From NCBI RefSeq assembly GCF_041260155.1, contig NC_091930.1:42475096-42539095 (forward strand): a DNA stretch of 64,000 nucleotides, in the 5' to 3' direction. The translations under genes and the position numbers were made by a program. The first letter of the stretch is position 1, and every line of letters starts with the position of its first letter. Shown here piece by piece: positions 34,601 to 43,961 of the stretch. Source of the stretch: Ptychodera flava (lineage: Eukaryota > Hemichordata > Enteropneusta > Ptychoderidae). The notes below the pieces were generated by a model. That model had not been told where the DNA came from, made no database searches, and saw nothing but the letters and a program-made list of their open reading frames with translations.

Positions 34601-37600
34601 CCTGTGTCAAGGGCAGGGGGTTGAAAACACGTGGTTTGTTTGAAACGACTGTTGAATTGAGGTCACATCTCACCGGTTCAGCTTTGAATACGTCGTGTTC
34701 ATAAAAGTGGTGGAGTCGGGTACTCTTCTGAATTATGGGCAGGTCAAACCGGGTCAAGGCCACAAACAAGTAATTGCCAGTTTAGAATACAGGTTGGCCA
34801 CTCTTAACCTGCCGACTGAAAGATTATAATGAATGAAGTAAATTACTAGTTCCGGAGAATATATGCATGTCATCGGGTTTTTTTGTGTAGAAATACAAAT
34901 ACTTGCATATATCTTCGTATAACGTCCGTGCATTTGAAAAAACCTTAGTGCACATATTGTTGACCATTTATCAAAGTGACACCCGATTTTAATTTTAGAT
35001 TTAGTACGAAACTTTTGAAAGATACCTTGAGGAAATTTTGATCGAAAGTTGAAGTCTGTCACTTTCGAGGCACATATACCGAAAAGTGTCCTCTCTCTGG
35101 TCCATTTCAATTATGGAGAGTAGAAATGATGTGTAATGTTTATGCACAGAGTTATTTCATCTACTTCATAGTGTATGAAGTTTATAGGTTTCAGGACGGC
35201 AGTACAATATTTACACACCGATTTTGTTGTTGTTATTTTTTTTTAATTCTTCATTCAAAGATCAATATAAATTGGTGATTTAATCAAGATCAATAACATA
35301 ATGTGTGTAATTGCAGTTGTCCAGTGTATCTAACTTGATTTCATGCGCCACTTAAAGGACAATGGAACTTTTCAGTCATGTGCACATGCGTTACGTTGTA
35401 AATTAACAACTTTCATGAAAGCTATACGACCTTTAACACTGATTTATTGTTGGCAAGAACCAATTATTTCACCGAAAAGTGAGTACTAGCAAACACACAT
35501 ACGGGATTACCACGTGGTGTCCATTTCTTTCCAAACAATAAATTGGAGTTTTTCTCAAAGCGAAATGCCAACTATTATGTTAGCTTCCTTTGAACTTTAA
35601 GGGACGTAAAGTAATCGAGGAGTCACAAAAATAACCCTTTTCAGTCTCGTGAGTGACAATCTTGATGGCAGTATATGCTTACAGGATTGAGTTGAAGACA
35701 TTAAAACTTGATCCTTACTTGCGTTTCTCAATCAGTGGCCACGGTAAGGATATTTGATAAAGCACAGTAACACAGTAAGCCAAAGTGAAACAAAAATACC
35801 TCCTAGCGGTAAAGGGACCTGCTTGGGAGAATACAACTTGTGACCGAAGGACAAAAACAGGACATGTGAAACGAGGAGGGAGATATCAGATTATGATTGC
35901 CTTGTATTTATAGCAGTGCAGCACCAAGAATTATACACATAATTATGTCTTTCAGAGAATCTGTTTCATTTGCCAAAGGCGCAGAAGAGAATTTCTTTAC
36001 AAGTACGTGTAAGAATCACCAATCACCCATCCTTTATCTTTAAGAATCATTTGTTTAACTTATGCAAGAAAAAAACCGACGTTCTATTAGCGTCCCGACT
36101 CCCTGTGAACCTGCTTGATAATGCAAGCCGTCTACTTTACACAGCGATTTTGTACACCGTGACCATGCATGTCGACTTCCTTGGTTTAGGTATTGTACTT
36201 CACCATCGCCTTTGACCCTCTGTCAAGGGCAAGGGGTTTAAAATACGTGGTTTGTTTGAAACGACTGTTGAATTGAGGTCACATCTCACGGGTTTACCTT
36301 TGCATACGTCGTGTTGATAAAGGGGGGAGGAGTCAGCTACACTTCTGAATTGAGGGCAAGTCAAACCGGGTCACGGGCAACAAACAAGTAATTGCCAGTT
36401 TAGAATACAGTTTGGCCACTCTTAACCTGCCGACTGAAAGATTATAATGAATGAAGTAAATTACTAGTTCCGAGAATATATGCATGTCATCGGGGGGTTT
36501 TTGTGTAGAAAAACAAATACTTGCATATATCTTCGTATAACGTCCGTGCACTTGAAAAACCTTAGTGTACATATTGCTGACCATTTATCAAAGTGACACC
36601 GATTTTAATTTTTGATTTAGTGCGAAACTTTTGAAAGATACCTTGAGGAAATTTTGATCGAAAGTTGAAGTCTTTCACTTTCGAGGCACATATACCGAAC
36701 AGCGTTCTCTCTCTGGTCCATTTCCAATGGAGAGGAGAAATGATGGTAATGTTTATGCTTAGAGTTATTCATCTACTTCATAGTGTATGACGTTGATAGG
36801 TTTCAGGACAGCAGTAAACTATATTTTTAGAGGGCAATATTCTACACACCAATTTTGTAGTTATTATTATATTTTAAATTCTTCTTTCAAAGATCAATAT
36901 AAATTGATGATTGAATCAAAATCAATAACACAATGTGTGTAATCTTAGTTGTCCAGTGTATCTAACTTGATTTCTAGTGCCATTTAAAGGACGATGGAAC
37001 TTTTCAGTCGTGTGCACATGCGATTATGTTGTAAATAAAGAACTTTCATGTAACCTATACGACCTGTAACCCTGATGTATTGTTGACAGGAACCAATTAT
37101 TTCACTGAAAAGTCTGCACTAGCAAACACACATATTGGAATACCACGTGTGTCCATTTCTTTCCAAACAATAAATTGGAGGTTTTTTCTCAAAGCGAAAT
37201 GCCAACTATTATATGTTAGCTTCCTTTGAACTTTATTGGGACGTAAAGTAATCGTGGAGTCACAACAATAGCCCTTTTCAGACTGGGAGCCTGCGTCCTA
37301 CACTGCAAGCCGTCTACGTTACACGGCAATTCTGTTCACCGTGACCGTGCATGTCGACTTCCTTGTCTTAGCTAGTGTACTTCATCATCGGCTTTGACCC
37401 TGTGCAGGGGGTTGAAAACACGTGGTTTGTTTAAAACGACTGTTGAATTGAGGTCACATCTCACCGGTTCAGCTTTGAATACGTCGTGTTAATAAAAGTG
37501 TTGGAGTCGGGTAGTCTTCTGAATTATGGGCAGGTCAAACCGGGTCAAGGCCACAAACAAGTAATTGCCAGTTTCGAAGACAGGTTGGCCACTCTTAACC

Positions 37601-39430
37601 TGCCAACTGAAAGATTATAATGAATGAAGTAAATTCCTAGTTCCGGAGAATATATGCATGTCATCGGGGTTTTTTTTTGTAGAAATACAAATACTTGCAT
37701 ATATCTTCGTATAACGTCCATGCACTTGAAAAAACCTTAGTGTACATATTGCTGAACATTTATCAAAGTGACCCCCGATTTTAATTTTAGATTTTGTACG
37801 AAACTTTTGAAAGATACCTTGAGGAAATTTTGATCCAAAGTTGAAGTCTTCACTTTCGAGGCACATATACCGAAAAGCGTTCTCTCTCTGGTCCATTTCA
37901 ATTATGGAGAGTAGAAATGATGTGTAATGTTTATGCACAGAGTTATTTCATCTACTTCATAGTGTATGAAGTTTATAAGTTTCTGGACGGCAGTAAACTA
38001 TATTTTTAGAGGGAAATATTTTACACACAAATTTGTAGTTGTTATTTTTTTTCAAATTCTTCATTTATAGATCAATATAAATTGGTGATTTAATCAAGAT
38101 CAATAACATAATGTGTGTAATTGTAGTTGTCCAGTGTATCTAACTTGATTTCATGCGCCACTTAAAGGACAATGGAACTTTTAAGTTGTGCGCACATGCG
38201 TTACGTTGCAAATTAACAACTTTCATGAGAGCTATACGACCTTTAAACACTGATTTATTGTTGGCAAGAAGCAATTATTTCACCGAAAAGTGAGTATTAG
38301 CAAACACACATACGGGATTACCACGTGGTGTCAATTTCTTTCCAATAATAAATTGGAGTTTTTTTCTCAAAGCGAAATGCCAACTATTATGTTAGCTTCC
38401 TTTGAACTTTAATGGACGTAAAGTAATCGAGGAGTCACAAAAATAACCCTTTTCTGTCTCGTGAGTGACAATCTTGATGGCAGTATATGCTTCCAGGATT
38501 GAGTTGGAAACATAAAAACTTGACCCTTACTTTCGTTTTTCAATCAGTGGCCACGGTAAGGATATTTTGATAAAGCACAGTAACACAGTAACCCAAAGTG
38601 AAACAAAAATACCTCCTAGCCGTAAAGGGACCTGCTGGGGAGAATACAACTTGTGACCGAAGGACAAAAACACGACATGTGAAACGAGGAGGGTAGATTA
38701 GATTTTTATTGTGCTGTATTTATGGCAGTGAAGCACAAAGAATTATACACATTATTATGTCTTTCAGAGAATCTGTTTCATTTGCCCAAGTCGCAGAAGA
38801 GAATTTCTTTACAAGTACGTTTAAGAATCACCAATCACCCATCCTGTATCTTCTAAGAATTTTAAGAATTATCTGTTTAACTACGAAAGAAAAAAAAAAC
38901 ATATAGTATTAGCGTCCCGACTATCGAACCTTCGTCCTACACTGCAAGCGGTCTAATTTACACATTGATTCTTTTCACCGTGACCTGCATATCGACTTCC
39001 TTGTTTTAGCTATTATACATCATCATCGCCTTTGTCCTCTGTCAAGGGCAGGGGGTTGAAAGCACGTGATTTGTTTGAAACGGCTGTTAAATTGAGGTCA
39101 CATGTCTCTGGTTTAGCTTTGCATACGTCGTGTTAATAAAAGGGGTGGATGAAGTTGGCTACACTTCTGAATTGCGGGCAGGTCATAGGTCATACCGGGT
39201 CACGGTACACAAACAAGTAAGCTTAATTCCAGTGTAGAACACAGGTTGGCCACTCCTAACCTGCCGACTGAAAGATTATAATGAATGAAGGATAGAAGTA
39301 AATTACTAGTCCCGGAGAATATATGCATGTCAACATTTCTGTGTACAAATACAAATACTAGCGTATATCTTCGTATAACGTCCGTGCACTTGAAAAAACC
39401 TACGTGCACATATTACTGACCATTCGTTTG
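31650..39430 (+). repeat. Higher-order tandem array of alternating ~1.2 and ~1.6 kb units
   Basis: One marker, TTATGCACAGAGTTATT, recurs at 32300, 33951, 35142, 36754 and 37931, giving intervals of about 1651, 1191, 1612, 1177 and then the last unit. The long units hold an extra ~430-bp module (GTGAGTGACAATCTTGATGG through ATCACCAATCACCC) that the short ones skip, joining CTTTTCAGACTGGGAGCCTG directly. Short plus long make a ~2.8-kb dimer present twice (33.9-36.7 and 36.7-39.4 kb). A part-unit opens the array at 31650. Each unit ends with TCTTTCACTTTCGAGGCACATATACC, the right half of TTAA-1, and the array opens with a TTAA-1-like left end (31651-31690). The repeated minus-strand frames are translations of the repeat. 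Confidence 0.88.
32929..33088. repeat. 29-bp inverted repeat within one array unit
   Basis: TCCCTTCCTCGTTTCACATG TCGTGTTTA at 32929-32957 is the exact complement of 33060-33088, with ~100 bp between. The other long units (near 35760 and 38570) keep only the right arm; the left arm is replaced by AAGGATATTTGATAAAGCAC. Confidence 0.88.
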
Positions 39431-39993
39431 TGATAGGGTACCCCATATTACGTATACCTCAACTGTTAAACCGATGCGCGCAACGAATATTGCAAACGAC
39501 TCGTTCTTATTTATTTTGTTCTTGTTTTAGAGGTAAACAACTGTTACGACTGGGTTTTTTTTGTTTTTTTTTGCTTAATTCTTGATTATGATCACCAAAA
39601 TTATGGTGAGAAAAATGTAAAATTGAAGACAAGTCAAGCCTACCTCAATATTCTAAGATTATGTGACTTCCGGTGAAAAAATTCACAAAAGATGATACAT
39701 GCATAGAATATGCTCCACATACAAAGTTAAGAAAATGTTTAAACACAATTGGACTGTTGGCTACAATAAACGGGACCTTTCACAGGCAGACAGTGAATGG
39801 TTGGGAGGGGACTGCAGGTCGACAACCTCACCATAACGCTGATCAGCCACAAGGCCGAATTCCAGCGTTGCAGGCGTGGCAACTTGCACTGGTGCAAAAA
39901 GAAGATGAGAAAAGCAAAAAACAAAAGCTGAGTTCAAGGTAGGAAGGTAGGAAGGGTGGGAAAGGTCGAAGGTCGCGGTCCATAGTGGATGAA
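39431..39993. other. No recognisable gene
   Basis: One 89-codon plus-strand frame (39673-39942) is rich in Gln and Lys but matches nothing I recognise. Confidence 0.45.
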
Positions 39994-41592
39994 TCAACGA
40001 GGTAGCCTCGTCAAATGACCGTCTCACTTATAACCTTGAACTAAGCTCTTATCAATTCTCTTCTGATCTACCACTTTTTAGCTCACACGTAGGCTAATGT
40101 CATAGCGATGTCTGTCTGTCTGTCCGTGTGTGTGTGTGTGTGTATGTGTCTGTGTCTGTCTGTCTATTACACGATAACTCAAAAATGCCTTAACAGATTA
40201 AAGTCAGATTTGGTAAAGAGGTACCATACTCGCAAGAACAGATTAGATTTTGATTAGTGTGGCTTGCATATTAATAAGTTATGACATATCTTTTTTTCAT
40301 ACAATGGTTCCCTATGGAGACAGTAATGACAATTGTACTGAAAAGCATTGGGCAGTGTCAACTTAATTGATAGCTCATTTGCATATTTATGAAGTTTTAT
40401 TAGGCAATAACTCCGAAATAAATGCACCAATGAGGAAATCTGCTGCCGATACCGATCTGACAGATATCTGACTGTGTTGTACAGCATTTAGTAATGTGAA
40501 GTTAATTAAGGGTTCATTTACATATTTAATGAATTTTGTAGTTAGGTATATAACTCTGAAATTACGGCACAAATTCGGTTGAAACCTGCTACAGATACTG
40601 ATCTGATAAAAATCTAATTGTGCTATGACACATTGAGCAGTGTCAAGTTAATTATGGGTTCATTTGCATATTTAACGAACTTTATAATTAGTGATATTAC
40701 TCCAAAATTGCAGCAAAATAGCTCATTTGCATATTTTATGAAGTTTTGTAATTAGTCATGTAACTCCGAAATAACTGCACCAAATTTGATGATATCTGAT
40801 GCAGGTACTGATCCGACTAATATCTAACTGTGGTGTAAGGATTTAGTAGTGTGAAGTTAATTAAGAGTTAATTTACATATTAAATGACTTTGTAATTAGG
40901 TATATAACTCTAAAACTACTCTACCAAGTTTGGTGAAATCTACTACAGATATTGATCGATAAATATCTAATTGTGCTCTGAAACATTGAGCCGTGTCAAG
41001 TTAATTTAGGGTTCATTTGCATATTCAATGAACTTTGTAAATATTAGTGATATTACTCCGAAATTACAGCATTAAATTTGATGAAACGTGCTACATACGT
41101 TGATCTAATAGATATCTAACTGTCCCATGAAGCATTGAGCAGTAAAAAACCTCATTTGCATATTAAATAAAATTTTGTAATTAGTTATTTAACTCTGAGA
41201 GTACTGTGCGAAAGTTGATGAAACCTGCTACATATAGTGATATAAAAGATATCTGATTGTTCTGTGAAGCGTACTGCTGTTGATTGAACCTGTTGTAAAA
41301 CACGTGAGCACATTCAGGTCACATCTGATATAGCTCTTGGTGTAAGAAAAGTTTCTACCGTCTCAGTTTTTCTAATTTTTTCCCCATAGAGTTAACACAA
41401 GGATGGCGGCCATTTTGAATTTCAAATATCGCGAAATCTTAGATAATTTGTCTCACTAGAACCAAATTTTTGAAGGTGACCCCCGATTTTTATTCTTGCT
41501 TTGGTAAGAGAATGGTTGAAAGTTTCATTGAGGATAATTTGAGAAAAGATTTTAAGTCTTTCATTTTCGATGCTTATACTACCTTAAGGTAG
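39994..41592 (+). mobile_element. TTAA-1 MITE copy split by a type X element
   Basis: The left piece (39994-40079) runs from an ACGAGGTAGCCTCG end to TTCTGATCTACCACTTTTT. The right piece (about 41328-41592) resumes at AGCTCTTGGTGTAAGAAAAG and continues through GGATGGCGGCCATTTTGAAT to TTCGATGCTTATACTACCTTAA. The split lies in the T run of the 'CCACTTGTTTGG' segment. Confidence 0.7.
40080..41311 (+). mobile_element. Satellite-bearing element (type X, second copy)
   Basis: The head is AGCTCACACGTAGGCTAATG TCATAGCGATGTCTG, with a (GTCT)n(GT)n repeat, then ACGATAACTCAAAAATGCC. Seven monomers of ~145 bp follow, each with TCATTTGCATATTTAATGAA, TTTTGTAATTAGT, ATAACTCCGAAATTAC and GAAACCTGCTACAGATA. 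The tail AACACGTGAGCAC is the complement of the head GCTCACGTGTT (as in the copy at 16512), so the element has short inverted ends. It inserted after a T run within a TTAA-1 copy. Confidence 0.65.
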
Positions 41593-42210
41593 TGTACCCA
41601 TCAAGGAACGTTTGCTTAGAAGTTTCCTCAACGGTATTTTCAACTATACACTTTACCAAATAGAGAATGAAAACCAGGGTAACCGTACAAAGTTTTCTAC
41701 AAGACAAACAAACTACATAACATTTATTGATATTTGAAATTCACAATGGCCACCATTTCTGTGTTAACTCAATGAGGAAAGGTATATTTTTTCGATTTTG
41801 GTAAAACAAGGAAGTGAAAACTTGCCAACCAATAATCTATACCATAGTCATAAGTTCCATAGTGACAAGCTCGATATGACAAATACAAACAGCACAGTAC
41901 AGATAAAAAACCAACAACAAACAAGTAGCGGTATACACCAAAGTCACATCCTTATAAGAAAAACGTATGACCTCCTCTGGTAAAGACAATGAGCTCCACA
42001 AGAAGTAGACCAGACAAGTATTCGAACAATTTCAGAGACCGAATATGTGCGTCCCCGAGGCTCACTTAACCTTTTCATTGTAAAAATGGGTCGTGTAGTC
42101 TTTGAATTCGCAAGGTAAGAAGACAAATATTTGAACAATTTCAGAGACCGAATATCTGTACATGAAGCTCATCCAACCTTATCATTGTAAAAATGGGCCG
42201 TGTAGACTTC
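41586..42210 (-). mobile_element. TTAA-1 MITE copy, reversed, with internal insertion and tandem end
   Basis: It abuts the previous copy head to tail at CTACCTTAAGGTAG. Read on the minus strand it ends near 42069 with TTAAGTGAGCCTCGGGGACG. The segment GAACAATTTCAGAGACCGAA...AATGGGTCGTGTAG is present twice (42024 and 42133, ~109 bp apart), so the left end has been duplicated. A ~130-bp stretch around 41815-41960 has no counterpart in other copies. Confidence 0.6.
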
Positions 42211-42622
42211 GCATTAGCCTTGTGCCCAAAATACCGTCTATTTCCCACATTAACTTGTTGTTAAGTCACTCGAGTTGCACCTCATACAGTAGGGCAAAAT
42301 TAAAAAGTATGCAAATTGAGGTGATAGAACTGGTTATGCCCAGAATGACCCCTAGTCGCTTTGCTTTTTTCGGCAGCAGTTACTTGCTGATGGATCATCG
42401 CGTTCACCCTAAACGCAACAGTCTGCTGAAGTTCATTTCTTAATTTTTTTTCCTGTTTTGATATCTATATGCCCACAGACTTGGACTAAGTCTAAATCAT
42501 ACCTTGTCCCCTTATTTAACACGACATTACTGCTTCGTATGTTTTACAGAAGCAGCGGAAATGTGACATTCAAAATAATAAATATTCTGAATAGAAAAAT
42601 AAATTGGGAAGTGTTTTCTTAG

Positions 42623-42685
42623 ATGAGTTACACAACTAAAGCGACACTATTTGTTACCTTGCTATTTGCCCTGCAGTCTGTGCAG
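42623..42685 (+). CDS. Possible alternative first coding exon with a signal peptide
   Basis: ATG at 42623 opens 21 codons that read MSYTTKATLFVTLLFALQ followed by SVQ, then a donor CAG|GTACGA. This is a textbook secretory signal: a short polar start, a hydrophobic core, and small residues before the end. The exon is 63 nt and ends in phase 0. The acceptor of the NXPE-like exon at 44925 also needs phase 0. Spliced to it, this exon would give a secreted NXPE-like protein in place of the membrane-anchored one from 43313. It could equally be a chance frame or belong to an unseen gene. There is no transcript evidence here. Confidence 0.35.
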
Positions 42686-42981
42686 GTACGACGAGAAGTA
42701 GAAGTGACATTTTTGAAAAGCTTTTGTCTACCATGTCCCATAATGCCTATGGTCAATGGATTCTCCGTGTCATATCGTTCATGTTTTGTTTTTGATGTCG
42801 AGGGCACAGCTCAGTTTATAGAACCAAGCAAAAGCTGCCACTTCAAAATGACTTACATAATAACGCCGGTATAGTTGTCACTTTTGAAATAATAATTGAC
42901 AAGTGGATCACTCTCAACAATAAATTTCCAATAAACTCAAGACCACGGAATGTCTTTGAGGCTTTGTTTGACTGTGATCCA

Positions 42982-43016
42982 GAAACAAAATGGCCGCCAG
43001 GCGGCCATTTTGTTTC
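42982..43016. promoter_or_regulatory. 35-nt perfect palindrome with paired YY1/Pho-like motifs
   Basis: GAAACAAAATGGCCGCC, a central A, and its exact complement. Each arm contains AAAATGGCCGCC, close to the YY1/Pleiohomeotic consensus (AANATGGCGNC). It lies ~300 bp before the start codon of the NXPE-like gene. The regulatory reading is inference. Confidence 0.45.
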
Positions 43017-43312
43017 AATTTTTCACCTCTTGAGCAGTATCTATATCTAGTCCGGTCCTATTAGTGTCAAAGTTGGTGCAGGGTTATGCATGATTTTATC
43101 GTCAAATGTAAAGGTGCTCAGGTAAACTGGATTATTAGTAGTAGTTTATCAAATTAAGTTTAGACTTCAGAAAACGCTCAGTGAACTTTATTCTGCTTTG
43201 ACTGTTCTTAGGGAGAACTTGCAAACTGGCAAGTATCTGAAACAATAAGATTTACTACATGCTGATCTTTTTTTACATCAATTCTTCTCTATAGATCGAG
43301 ATTGATGAATGA

Positions 43313-43668
43313 ATGTCAGTGGGAATACCAAAAATGATGAAATCTTCAGAACCATCAAAGAACTCTAACGCATTGCCTGGGGTGAACAGAAAGAAGATCG
43401 GAATCATTATAGTTTGTTTATCATGCCTCTGCCTTATTCCCCTTTATTCCACGATGTATTTGAAAGCCAATAATACAGTTGTTGGACCTTTACATAAAGC
43501 CAGAGTAAGTATTCCAACGTCATATTTATTTCATAGATATTTCCACCTTAGGGAGCAATGCTTTAGGGACAGATACTCGGACTCTTTAATAATAACGATA
43601 CTTTGTTTCTCTGCTGATCGATTGGACTCATACTGATAATTGCAGACTAACTTGCGATAGATAGATAA

Positions 43669-43750
<82 letters not shown>

Positions 43751-43907
43751 CGATCGATCGATCGATCGATCGATCGATCGATAGATAGATAGATAGATAG
43801 ATAGAGAGATAGATAGATAGATAGATAGATCGATCGATTGACCGACCGATCGATCGATAGATCGATAGATCGATCGATCGATCGATAGATAGATCGATCG
43901 ATCGATC

Positions 43908-43961
<54 letters not shown>

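Noticed and set aside
33383-38000. Several 80-130 codon minus-strand frames with near-identical sequences
   Set aside because: They are translations of successive array units, start at different places and stop at random. No domain is recognisable.
31650-39430. The large array considered as a segmental duplication of a gene
   Set aside because: No unit contains a coding pattern or splice-bounded exon; modules are TE-like and AT-rich.
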